A stretch of DNA of 64,000 nt from Brevibacterium ravenspurgense (GTDB taxonomy: Bacteria > Actinomycetota > Actinomycetes > Actinomycetales > Brevibacteriaceae). The notes under the pieces were generated by a model. That model was given only the letters and a program-made list of their open reading frames with translations. It was not told the origin of the DNA and ran no database searches. The position numbers and the translations under genes are program-made. Position 1 is the stretch's first letter. Every line of letters begins with the position of its first letter. Below are positions 56,440 through 64,000 of this stretch, one piece after another. Where the stretch lies: contig NZ_LQQC01000005.1 in the NCBI RefSeq assembly GCF_001584615.1, forward strand, positions 53,158 through 117,157. The letters run 5' to 3'.

Positions 56440-57711
56440 TTAGGCGTCCGCTTCAGCGGACTTTTCCTGTGGGACGTAGGCGTATTCGGGGGCGTGGACT
56501 GCCGTGCCCAGGGCTGCGATGACCTCCGCGGTGCGTGGGCCGAAGCTCATGACTTCGTAGTCGCTCATATCGACAATCCGACGGTGTTTGCCGGCGGGAG
56601 TCTGCGCAATGCCCGGCAGTTTGAGGGCTTCGTCGATGCCGCCGACGCTCTCCAGGCCCTTCGTCATGACCAAAATGACGTCCGGGGCGGCCTTCACCAG
56701 GGCTTCCGCGTTGGTCGGTGACATGCCCGCAAAGCCGACTTCAGTCGCAACATCACGTCCGCCGATTGCCTGAATGAGTGAATCCGCGCCGGAGCCTTTG
56801 CCGAACCAGTAGTAGATGTCGCCGCGCAGATACAGGAACACCGTGCGCGGACGGTCCGCCGGATTGTCCGGTGCGAGTGCCTGGATTCTCTTTTGGGTTT
56901 CGGCGATTTCCTTATCGACGCGCTTGGCCAGCTGTTCACCCGCATCTTGCAGGCCCAGCGCTTTGGCAACCGCAACGATCTGCGGGCTGACGCCCTGCAC
57001 ACCGTCCTCTGTCGCCGATGGAATGAACACCACCGGGATGCCGGCATTGCGCAGCTGAAGCTGAACGTCATAGGGGCCGATCGTCGAATCGGTCAGCACC
57101 ACTGTGGGTGCCAGATTGAGGATTGCCTCCGCGTTGAGTTCGTGCCCGTTCTGGGTGACCAGCGGAAGTTCTTTCTGGCCCGGCATGAGCGACGACATCT
57201 GCGTGGAAACATCACGGCCGACCAGATTGCAGCCCAGACCCAGGCCGACAACCGCGGCGGCCAAACCGCCGTTTTGGTTGAGAGCCAGAATTCTCGAGGT
57301 GTCACGCACCGTCTGTTCGGGGCCATCGTCCGAGGTGACAGTCACCGGGAGGGTCTGCTGCTGATCTGCGAAATCTGCAATCGGCCGGATTTCGGAGGCC
57401 TGGGTGTAGGCAGTGGTCGGGCCGTGGATCTTGCTGACCGGACGTTTTTCGGAACTGGGAACATCCGGGATGTTCGGAAGCTGCGCCGCCGAGGTTGCCG
57501 GCGGGGGTACGCACTGTTGGGAGTGCGCGACATTGAGGGTGCCGACGTTGTGCAAACCGTTGTTCCACAGAAAAAGCCCAACGGCGAGCAACGCTGCGGT
57601 TGCCGCGGCACGCCGTTTTCTTCGGCGAGGCATACGGCGCAAAGCCCGATTCAGGCCTCCTGGGCGACCTGGCTCTTCAGCCCGGCGCCACGCCCGAGAG
57701 TTGAGTTTCAT
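56440..57711 (-). CDS. hmuT: Heme ABC transporter substrate-binding protein
   Basis: 423 residues from ATG 57711 with AGGAAG just upstream. A type III binding-protein fold (SRILALNQNGGLAAAVVGLGLG, NAEAILNLAPTVVLTDS, GGIDEALKLPGIAQT) follows a basic N-terminus and one hydrophobic segment. Unlike corynebacterial HmuT there is no clear lipobox, so it may be held by an uncleaved helix or released. It captures heme from the HtaA proteins. First gene of the minus-strand operon, facing a DtxR-like box. Confidence 0.92.
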   Translation of the reverse strand: MKLNSRAWRRAEEPGRPGGLNRALRRMPRRRKRRAAATAALLAVGLFLWNNGLHNVGTLNVAHSQQCVPPPATSAAQLPNIPDVPSSEKRPVSKIHGPTTAYTQASEIRPIADFADQQQTLPVTVTSDDGPEQTVRDTSRILALNQNGGLAAAVVGLGLGCNLVGRDVSTQMSSLMPGQKELPLVTQNGHELNAEAILNLAPTVVLTDSTIGPYDVQLQLRNAGIPVVFIPSATEDGVQGVSPQIVAVAKALGLQDAGEQLAKRVDKEIAETQKRIQALAPDNPADRPRTVFLYLRGDIYYWFGKGSGADSLIQAIGGRDVATEVGFAGMSPTNAEALVKAAPDVILVMTKGLESVGGIDEALKLPGIAQTPAGKHRRIVDMSDYEVMSFGPRTAEVIAALGTAVHAPEYAYVPQEKSAEADA

Positions 57712-57793
57712 TGCTTCCTTTTCTGTTCGAGTGCGCCTGAGGCACTCAACAAACATTCACCGAACCGTGAGTTGACTTACAGGGTGACTATAA

Positions 57794-57824
57794 CTAAGGA
57801 TAGCCTTACCTAAACGTTTTAGGT
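57794..57824. promoter_or_regulatory. DtxR-like iron box and overlapping palindrome
   Basis: CTAAGGATAGCCTTACCTAA (57794-57813) is close to the DtxR/IdeR consensus palindrome. CCTAAACGTTTTAGG (57810-57824) overlaps it as a second perfect palindrome. They lie between the divergent hmuT and LPxTG htaA genes and probably repress both when iron is plentiful. Confidence 0.75.
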
Positions 57825-57887
57825 CAAGTCAGTTTCTCGTAAATCAGTTGCGAAATGTACGCACGACGTAAGTCCACAAGGAGAACA

Positions 57888-60728
57888 ATGAAGTCATCAT
57901 CGAGCGCGCCTTCGCGCCGCAATTGGCGCGCCTGCCTGGCCGGAAGCGTGGCACTCGCGCTGGGCGGGGCCGGTCTGCTGTCCGCGCACCCCGCCCAGGC
58001 CGCAGAACTCAATGTTTCGGACGCTGTCTTCAGCTGGGGTATCAACGCCGAATCCGGTGCGGGCGCTTATGCTCCCGGCACATGCAACTTCCTGTCCGCC
58101 GGTGTATCCGGCGATGCCGGGCAGTCCTCGCCGTGGTCCAAGGCAGACGCCGAAGCTAAGAAGCTCTTCAGCCCGGAAGAGGGCAATGTCAAGATCCTGC
58201 GGCCTACCGCTGATGGCGGCACACAGCCGATCACGTGGGACAACAAGTGCCAGACCCCGGAAGGCGAGAGGCTCAACACGTGGAACGGCGACAAAGCCAA
58301 GCGATCGGGCAACTTCGTTGAGATCTCCGGTGGCAAAGGCACAATCGACCCTGAAACGAATTCTGGAACCATTCAGTGGGAGGGTTCGTTCACCGTGGTG
58401 TACTACTCCGGATACACCTACTGGTCGGTGAGTGACCCGAAGCTCGAGGTGAAGAACGGCAAGGGCAAGCTCACCGGCACCTTCTCCGGCTACGGCACCG
58501 ACATGGAGGACCTGTCCAAGTGGGAGAAGCTCAACCCCGTTGAAGGCACCATCGCCGACTTCGAAAACAACACGGTCGAGCTCGATGAAAACGGCTTCAC
58601 CGTCACCCCGGACTACGAAGGCATCGACAGCGGACAGCCAGACCAGAACAAAGAAAAAGACGGCTGGGGTTCGTTCCCCAAGAGTTGGGTGGACTTCAAC
58701 GTACTGACCGGCCAGACCCAGTACTGGTACACATCCGGCGGAGCTGCGGACCCACGCAAGGCCCCCACTGCTCTCACCGTGAAGTACAAGGCCGAAGAGC
58801 CTGAACCGCAGGTCGATGAGGAGACGATTAAGAACACCACTAAGAGCACGCACTCTGTTTCTGACAAGGGCCTGACGGTCAATGTGACCGGCGAAGGCTA
58901 CGGCGTGCTGCCCAAGGCCAGCACTGGCCGGGATGCCAACGGTGTCTACGTCGCAATTGTCGACCGTAAGGTCAAGAACAGCGAAATCGAACTGTCACGC
59001 CCGTCCGCTAGGTCGGCTGCCGCAGAAAAGTCGTCGAAGGAACCGGTTGCCGTTGAGTACATTCCCAGCAGCGCCATCAAGGACGGCAAGCTCGACGCCC
59101 AGACGACCGCAGCAGCAGACAAGCTGAACAAGGACACCGACTACGACACCGTCGTATGGGTAGCCCACGGCAACCCGAACGACGACACCGTCCTCCACCG
59201 CTCCAACATCAACCTCACCGACGAACAGAAGAACACCCTGTTCCCAGCCGAAGAGCCCCAGGAACCGGAAGCCCCCGAACCGCAGGATCCGAAGGAACCG
59301 GAGGATCCGAAGGAACCGGAGGATCCGAAGGAACCGGAGGATCCGAAGGAACCGGAGGATCCGAAGGAACCGGAGGATCCAAAAGACCCTGAAACAAAGG
59401 ATCCCGAGGCACCAGAAAACGGCAACGACAAGCCAACGGACCCCAAGGAACCTGAAACCAACGAGCCCGGCACCCCGGACGACGGCGGCGACAAGCCCAA
59501 GGACCCCGAGGTGAAGGACCCCGAAGCCAACGAACCCGGAACCCCGGACGACAGCGACGAGAAGGACAAGGATCAGGACAAGGAGCGTAAGACCGAGAGC
59601 ACGCCGACTGTCTCGGGCAAGAACCTGGTCGTGAACGTCTCTGGCGAAGGCTACAACGACCTGCCTAAGGGCGTGTACGTTGCAATTGTCGACCGCGAGG
59701 TTAAAAGCACCGACATCACCCTGCCGAGTGCTATGGCTGGTTCAGGTGCGGTGCAGCCGGTCACCTTCTCGGCTTCCGCAGCAAAGCAGTCGACAGAACC
59801 CGTTGCCTTTGAACACGTCTCCGCTGAGGACCTCAAGGACGGTAAGCTCAGTGCCAAGGTGACCGCAGCAGCAGACAAGCTGAACAAGGACACCGACTAC
59901 GACACCGTCGTATGGGTAGCCCCCGGCAACCCGAACGACGACACCGTCCTCCACCGCTCCAACATCAACCTCACCGACGAACAGAAGAACACCCTGTTCG
60001 CGACTGAAGACCCGCAGGAACCTCAGGACCCACAGGAACCGCAGGATCCGAAGGAACCGGAAACTCCTGACACCCCGGAAAACGGCGGCGACAAGCCGAC
60101 CGACCCCAAGGATCCCGAGACTAACGACCCCAAGGATCCGGAACCGCAGGACCCGAAGGATCCCGAAGCCAACGAACCCGAAGCACCCGACACCCCGGAC
60201 GACGGCGGCGACAAGCCCAAGGACCCCGAGGCTAAGGACCCTGAAGCCAAGGACCCCGAAGGGAACGAACCGGACGCTAAGGACCCCGAAGAGGCTCCTG
60301 AAGCAGGCGAAAACGACAAGGGCAAGCCGGAAGCCAAGGACCCTGAAGACCAGAAGCCCGGTGCGGAAGCTCCTGGAGCTGACAAGCCCGGCACCCCGGA
60401 CAATGACGGCGACAAGCCCAAGGACCCCGAGGCTAAGGACCCTGAAGCCAAGGACCCCGAAGAGGCTCCTGAAGCAGGCGAAAACGACAAGGGCAAGCCG
60501 GAAGCCAAGGACCCTGAAGACCAGAAGCCCGGTGCGGAAGCTCCTGGAGCTGACAAGCCCGGCACCTCGGGAACTTCAGGTTCTCAGGACAACGGCACGA
60601 AGCCCAGCTCCTCCGCATCCGGCAGCCTGCCGCGCACCGGTGCGACCGGTCTGGCAGTTGGGCTTGCTGGCATCGCACTGCTTGCAGTCGGTGGAGTGGC
60701 CGTAATCATTTCTGGTCGCCGAATCTAA
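57888..60728 (+). CDS. Sortase-anchored HtaA heme-binding protein with Pro/Glu/Lys repeats
   Basis: 946 residues from ATG 57888 (AAGGAGA upstream). Signal peptide (1-38), one HtaA domain (about 42-300), two β-domains resembling neocarzinostatin-like folds (about 325-455 and 565-700; each with GVYVAIVDR and DYDTVVWVA), then long DPKEPE and AKDPEE-type repeats as a wall-spanning stalk, LPRTG (near 60631), hydrophobic span and basic tail. It should display heme receptor domains on the cell wall and hand heme to HtaA and HmuT. The promoter shares the DtxR-like box with hmuT. Confidence 0.92.
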   Translation: MKSSSSAPSRRNWRACLAGSVALALGGAGLLSAHPAQAAELNVSDAVFSWGINAESGAGAYAPGTCNFLSAGVSGDAGQSSPWSKADAEAKKLFSPEEGNVKILRPTADGGTQPITWDNKCQTPEGERLNTWNGDKAKRSGNFVEISGGKGTIDPETNSGTIQWEGSFTVVYYSGYTYWSVSDPKLEVKNGKGKLTGTFSGYGTDMEDLSKWEKLNPVEGTIADFENNTVELDENGFTVTPDYEGIDSGQPDQNKEKDGWGSFPKSWVDFNVLTGQTQYWYTSGGAADPRKAPTALTVKYKAEEPEPQVDEETIKNTTKSTHSVSDKGLTVNVTGEGYGVLPKASTGRDANGVYVAIVDRKVKNSEIELSRPSARSAAAEKSSKEPVAVEYIPSSAIKDGKLDAQTTAAADKLNKDTDYDTVVWVAHGNPNDDTVLHRSNINLTDEQKNTLFPAEEPQEPEAPEPQDPKEPEDPKEPEDPKEPEDPKEPEDPKEPEDPKDPETKDPEAPENGNDKPTDPKEPETNEPGTPDDGGDKPKDPEVKDPEANEPGTPDDSDEKDKDQDKERKTESTPTVSGKNLVVNVSGEGYNDLPKGVYVAIVDREVKSTDITLPSAMAGSGAVQPVTFSASAAKQSTEPVAFEHVSAEDLKDGKLSAKVTAAADKLNKDTDYDTVVWVAPGNPNDDTVLHRSNINLTDEQKNTLFATEDPQEPQDPQEPQDPKEPETPDTPENGGDKPTDPKDPETNDPKDPEPQDPKDPEANEPEAPDTPDDGGDKPKDPEAKDPEAKDPEGNEPDAKDPEEAPEAGENDKGKPEAKDPEDQKPGAEAPGADKPGTPDNDGDKPKDPEAKDPEAKDPEEAPEAGENDKGKPEAKDPEDQKPGAEAPGADKPGTSGTSGSQDNGTKPSSSASGSLPRTGATGLAVGLAGIALLAVGGVAVIISGRRI
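59285..59374 (+). repeat. Five 18-bp tandem repeats in stalk of HtaA protein
   Basis: GGATCCGAAGGAACCGGA occurs five times in perfect tandem, encoding DPKEPE repeats. Confidence 0.9.
60276..60566 (+). repeat. Duplicated 120-bp segment in stalk of HtaA protein
   Basis: 60276-60395 and 60447-60566 are near-identical 120-base units encoding a 40-residue Ala/Glu/Pro/Lys-rich repeat, separated by 51 bases. The synonymous positions also match, so this is a recent duplication or conversion. Confidence 0.85.
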
Positions 60729-60763
60729 GCGAAACGCAGGAACTTCTGCAGTGACTCTCTCCT

Positions 60764-60791
60764 GGCCGGTCGGGCGAAAGCCCGGCCGGCC
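60764..60791. terminator. Hairpin after LPxTG HtaA gene
   Basis: GGCCGGTCGGGC (60764-60775) and GCCCGGCCGGCC (60780-60791) make a 12-bp stem with one wobble and loop GAAA. No T-tract follows. Confidence 0.75.
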
Positions 60792-60977
60792 GTTCGCTTC
60801 CCACCCTTTCGACAGGCATCGAACCGCCAGACCTTTATGCCATCTGTATTAGGGGTCTGTGGCACAGATTCATCCGCGCAGATGGTCAGCCAAACTCAGA
60901 GGCCGGCTCCCCCGAGAAGGGTCGGAAGTCTGCGCTTCTCCTTGCCCCAGCATGAACAGCAACTGGGGCTCAGCGCA

Positions 60978-61888
60978 TTACTGCTTGAAGAAGTCGTTTG
61001 CGCCGGTGATGTTGCCGGCATCGTCGTAGACGTAGAAGCCCTTGCGGTCAGCCACGCCGCTGAATCCAGCGTCGATGGCCTCCTGGAGCTTGTCGGCGAA
61101 GCCCTTGCCGATCTCTGTGCCGGAGTTGCGGGCAATGTGGGAGGCAACGTGGAAGCCGACGACGTCGTAGACCTCGAACGGACCGCGGGGGTTGCCTGTT
61201 CCGAGTTTCCAGGCGTTGTCGATGTCTTCGGGGTTGCCGACTCCATTCATGTACAGGTCTTTGCCTGCGTTCAGCCACGGAATGAGCATCGAGTTCAGGA
61301 AGTGCCGGGGGTTTCCTTCTTCACGTAAGCGGGAACCATGCCGGTTTCTTCCGCGTACTTCAGTGCTTTTTCGACGAACTTTTCGTCCGTCTTCGGGGTT
61401 CCCATGACTTCGGCGAGGTTCTGCTTCCAGATGCGGTTGGCGTAGTGGATGGCAAGGAAGCGTTCGGGAGCGCCGGACGAGTCAGCAAAGAGCGACGGCA
61501 GCAGCGACGAGGTGTTCGTCGCAAACACGGTTCGCTCATCAGCCAGCTTGCCCACCTTTTCCCACGTCTCGCGCTTGAGTTCAAGGTTTTCTGGGACTGC
61601 TTCGATGACGATGTCCGTGTCTGAAACTGCCTCTTTGAGATCAGTGGTGGTGGAGATCCGCTTCAGAGCTTCATCGAACTTGTCGGCAGTGAAGTCCTCA
61701 AGGTCTTCTTCGTATCCGGCGCGCATCCAGTCCCAGCGCGCGGGAAGCTTATCGAGCGATTCCTGGAAGGCATCGTAAATGGTGACGTCTTTGCCGTGGT
61801 ATGCGGCCTGCATGGCGATCTGTGATCCGAGAACGCCGCCGCCGAGGATGCTTACAGTCTTGAACTCAGTTATATTTGTCATCTCCAA
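60978..61888 (-). pseudogene. Frameshifted 3-hydroxyacyl-CoA dehydrogenase
   Basis: The first frame (61888-61295) has the Rossmann motif [36 protein letters not shown] and the catalytic segment with [13 protein letters not shown], then runs to KKETPG and stops. The second frame (61289-60978) continues with MLIPWLNAGKDLYMNG and ENIDNAWKLGTG-like sequence to the C-terminus. Restoring one base near 61303 joins them through a normal [11 protein letters not shown] junction. The intact product would be about 300 residues (NAD-dependent hydroxyacyl-CoA oxidation). Frameshifting could be real or a sequencing error. Confidence 0.85.
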
Positions 61889-62073
61889 AGAGAAAAGTCC
61901 TCTTATTCGCGCGGGTCAACATCTCTGAGATCTCGAGCTTTCTGCCAGTTGGCCCTCTATCTACGCAAATGCCTGGGCGCCGCGAATTATTCCGTTGGCG
62001 ATTCCGTCTGTGCAGGTGCTTCGATCGATGCGATCGCCAGAGCCGCTCGGGCTGCGGTCTTCGCGGACAAACC

Positions 62074-62589
62074 TCACCATTCCTCGTGCTCGCGGCTGTC
62101 CCACGCGTGTTCTTCTCCGAGATCAAGCGTGGCCAGCAGGGCGCGGTCATCGTCATCCAGCTCGAAGTTGAAGGTGGCATTCGAGGCCTGACGCTGCGGG
62201 TCTTTCGACTTGGGAATCACGATGATGCCTTGATCAACAATCCACTTCAGCACCACCTGGTGTGGGTCGACGTCATGCTTGGCAGCGATCTTGTGAACGA
62301 CAATCTGGTCGAGCAGGTCTTCACGCATACCGAGCGAGCCCCACGCCTCAGTGACGATGCCGTGTTCGGCGTGGAAGCGGACAGCCTCACTGCGGGCCAG
62401 CGCAGGGGAAAGCTGAATCTGATTCATCACCGGCCATACCCCAGTGGCGTCGTGCAGTTCGGTGAGCTGCTCGGGACGGAAGTTCGACACACCCACGTGG
62501 GTGATGACGCCTTCCTCCTTCAGCTGCACGAGGGTCTCCCACGTCTCGACGGTGAGCCCGCGCGACAGGTTCGGCCAAGACCCGAACAC
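62074..62589 (-). pseudogene. C-terminal fragment of an aldo-keto reductase
   Basis: 171 residues corresponding to the second half of an AKR barrel: THVGVSNFRPEQLTEL, VMNQIQLSPAL, IVTEAWGSLG and the NADPH-binding VIPKSKDPQRQASNA. The N-terminal half with the catalytic Asp/Tyr/Lys/His is missing. The break at about 62575-62589 meets unrelated DNA in front of the HEPN-like/CBS gene, suggesting a deletion or insertion junction. Confidence 0.8.
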
Positions 62590-62657
62590 TCAATGATCCA
62601 GACGGATCTCCACTGGTCGAGTGTTCAGATGCGTAACTCAGATAATGGGATGACCAC

Positions 62658-63422
62658 ATGTCAATGACGAAAGGTTATGTTGTGACGCCAACCCTCGAGT
62701 CCGACGAACTGCTTGATCGATTCCTTTCCGCTGTCGAGGAGATTGTGGAGATCCTCTCAAAAAGGTACAACCGCGAGTTCAAGGGGATCGGTGAAGCAAT
62801 ACGCACCGCCAACGATCGGAACGATCCTGTGGTTCAGAGGAACTTCAGGATGCTGAAAACGCTGGCCGACCTCCGTAACGCGATTCAGCATGGTGACCGG
62901 AAGCAGGGCATGCCTGTTGCGACACCGCGTGAAGACACGGTCGAATGGATTGAAACCTTGGAGAAGCAGATCAAGCAAGCACCCCAGGTGAAGGACCACA
63001 TGATCAAAGACGTTGATGTGTTGTCTTCCAGCCATTCGTTGGCCGATGCAGCTGCCGAGATCATCAAGCACGACATCTCTCAGATGCCCGTCTATGACGG
63101 CAAGCAGTACATCGGCCTGTTCACCACCAACGCCATGGCGCGCTGGCTCAGCAAACACATCGACACCGACGGAGTGTTGATGGCCGAGAAAGTCACCGTT
63201 GCCGAGGTCCTGGAGTGTGCTGAGAACAACGAGAAGGTGAAGTTCTACAAGCCCACATCACCGGTCCACAAGGTCTGCAGTGATTTGGGCTCTGCCGATG
63301 GACCTGTTATCTGCTTGATCACGACCGATGGCAAAGAGACCGGTCAGCTACAAGGACTGGTCACACGCTTTGACGTATCCAGGATTCTCAAGGAGACGTC
63401 GATCGATAAGAGACGTCGATGA
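62658..63422 (+). CDS. CBS-domain protein with HEPN-like N-terminus
   Basis: 254 residues. The N-terminal about 105 residues are helical and contain RNAIQH (R73, N74, H78), which fits the R-x4-6-H ribonuclease signature of HEPN domains. Two CBS modules follow (about 114-172 and 177-247), a pair that typically senses adenine nucleotides. A ligand-controlled RNase acting in stress or defence is a reasonable inference, but the HEPN match is by eye. ATG 62658 or 62664 may start it; neither has a strong ribosome site. It is next to a defence-type methyltransferase remnant and an IS element. Confidence 0.7.
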   Translation: MSMTKGYVVTPTLESDELLDRFLSAVEEIVEILSKRYNREFKGIGEAIRTANDRNDPVVQRNFRMLKTLADLRNAIQHGDRKQGMPVATPREDTVEWIETLEKQIKQAPQVKDHMIKDVDVLSSSHSLADAAAEIIKHDISQMPVYDGKQYIGLFTTNAMARWLSKHIDTDGVLMAEKVTVAEVLECAENNEKVKFYKPTSPVHKVCSDLGSADGPVICLITTDGKETGQLQGLVTRFDVSRILKETSIDKRRR

Positions 63423-63637
63423 TTCACAGGGGTCGGTGTGGTTCGGCGGCATGCGCCTCACGTAACCGCAGAGGTCCCCTAACCGGTTTCTTACTTACCA
63501 GTTCTTCATCTTGACTGAGTCTACCGTTGAGTAACAAAGGCTCGTGACGACCACCGGTGCGTGCTGATCCACCGTTTCAATCAGCGAATTGTCAATAATG
63601 GGTTGATAAACGAACAACTTGACAGCGGGGTGTTGGT

Positions 63638-63892
63638 ATGGCCGACAAACGAGTAGCGGCACGCAACTTCATCGATCAATGGTCAGCCGCGAAGGGATAC
63701 GAGAAAGGGGAAACGCAGCTCTTCTGGCTACAGCTTCTTCGCGATGTCCTCGGTATGGAATCCACCACCACCGAAGTCCATTTCGAAGTTAAGACATACA
63801 GGTCGGGGTACATCGATATGCATGTCCCGACGGCAAAAACCCTAGTCGAACAGAAATCACGTGGTGTTGATCTTGAGGTTACCCTCGTTTAG
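63638..63892 (+). pseudogene. N-terminal fragment of a defence-type DNA methyltransferase, cut by an IS
   Basis: 84 residues with FIDQWSAAKGYEKGETQLFWLQLLRDVLG and the VEQKSRGVDL core, the start of large type IIG or DISARM-type DNA methyltransferases (normally over 900 residues). Conserved sequence ends about residue 78, a TAG stop appears at 63890-63892, and an IS3-type end follows at once. GTG/ATG near 63638 has a good GGTGTTGG-type leader. It is inactive unless the rest resumes beyond the IS, which the window does not show. Confidence 0.7.
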
Positions 63893-64000
63893 TGGACACC
63901 CTATTAGTGCGGATCTTGTGTCCGTAGGAGAGGATGTTCATTGTGAGTCAACAGCGCAAGAAGTACACGCCGGAGTATCGGCGTGAAGCCGCGAACCTGG
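63893..64000 (+). mobile_element. Left end of IS3-family insertion sequence
   Basis: The terminal region starts TGGACACCCTATTAG at about 63893 and contains the short inverted pair GGACAC/GTGTCC. It leads into a transposase OrfA-like start at 63943 (MSQQRKKYTPEYRREAANL). The exact end could be a few bases off, because the gene it interrupts diverges from about 63870. It runs past the window. Confidence 0.75.
63943..64000 (+). CDS. IS3-family transposase OrfA (start only)
   Basis: GTG 63943 (or ATG 63934) after GGAGAGG begins MSQQRKKYTPEYRREAANL, the usual HTH-containing OrfA start of IS3-family elements (KKYTPEYRREAV-like). The frame is open to the window end. OrfB is outside the window. Confidence 0.75.
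   Translation, partial: MSQQRKKYTPEYRREAANL

Noticed and set aside
1..64000. CRISPR arrays
   Set aside because: No regularly spaced direct repeats with unique spacers were seen. The repeats found are palindromes or in-gene tandem repeats.
1..64000. tRNA or rRNA genes
   Set aside because: No cloverleaf with a T-loop GTTCGA-type signature or rRNA segment was recognised by eye. A tRNAscan run would settle it.

Overview
This 64 kb window is a piece of chromosome from a high-GC Gram-positive actinobacterium. Four things point there. A heme-uptake locus of the corynebacterial hmu/hta type sits next to a DtxR-like iron box. Two genes carry LPxTG sortase signals. GTG starts and strong Shine-Dalgarno sites are common. 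Several regulators are of actinobacterial type. I cannot fix the genus from sequence alone. No rRNA or tRNA gene was recognised.

Layout. 1-4.4 kb is a scrambled accessory zone: a duplicated 3' end of an AMP-ligase gene fused to the tail of an LPxTG surface protein, a phage-type HNH gene, a serine-protease remnant and small hypothetical genes. 4.4-8.0 kb is a fatty-acid module of acyl-CoA ligase, divergent TetR and acyl-CoA dehydrogenase. 8.2-15.2 kb holds a Xi-class GST-like reductase, an unusual two-HTH regulator and a fused PutA. 15.3-22.0 kb is a choline-to-betaine operon (BCCT transporter, BetA, BetB) divergent from a TetR regulator. 22.1-25.1 kb carries a DUF559-like protein and a P1B-type metal ATPase. 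25.3-29.6 kb is a probable pipecolate/lysine catabolic pair with a divergent LysR regulator. 29.9-46.4 kb is mostly core metabolism and transport: a TPP enzyme, a Snf2 helicase, an AGCS symporter, PanB, a threonine aldolase, a CaiB-type CoA transferase, an aminotransferase, PanC, a DUF805 protein and an APC permease.

46.4-50.1 kb is another scar zone: an internally deleted trans-sulfuration gene, an ImmA/PIN toxin-antitoxin pair with a truncated toxin, and a YtrA-type GntR/membrane-protein module flanked by duplicated palindromes. 50.1-60.7 kb is the heme acquisition locus: heme oxygenase, HtaA, a membrane-anchored partner and HmuVUT on the minus strand, and a large LPxTG HtaA protein on the plus strand, with a DtxR-like box between them. 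60.9-64 kb decays again: a frameshifted 3-hydroxyacyl-CoA dehydrogenase, an aldo-keto reductase fragment, a HEPN-like/CBS protein, and the N-terminus of a defence-type methyltransferase next to an IS3-family element that runs off the window.

Three themes cut across the window. Two families of long palindromic repeats lie between genes, and one of them also appears inside coding linkers. Gly/Ala/Ser-rich insertions occur in the loops of otherwise conserved enzymes. Deletion, duplication and frameshift scars cluster in three short zones.
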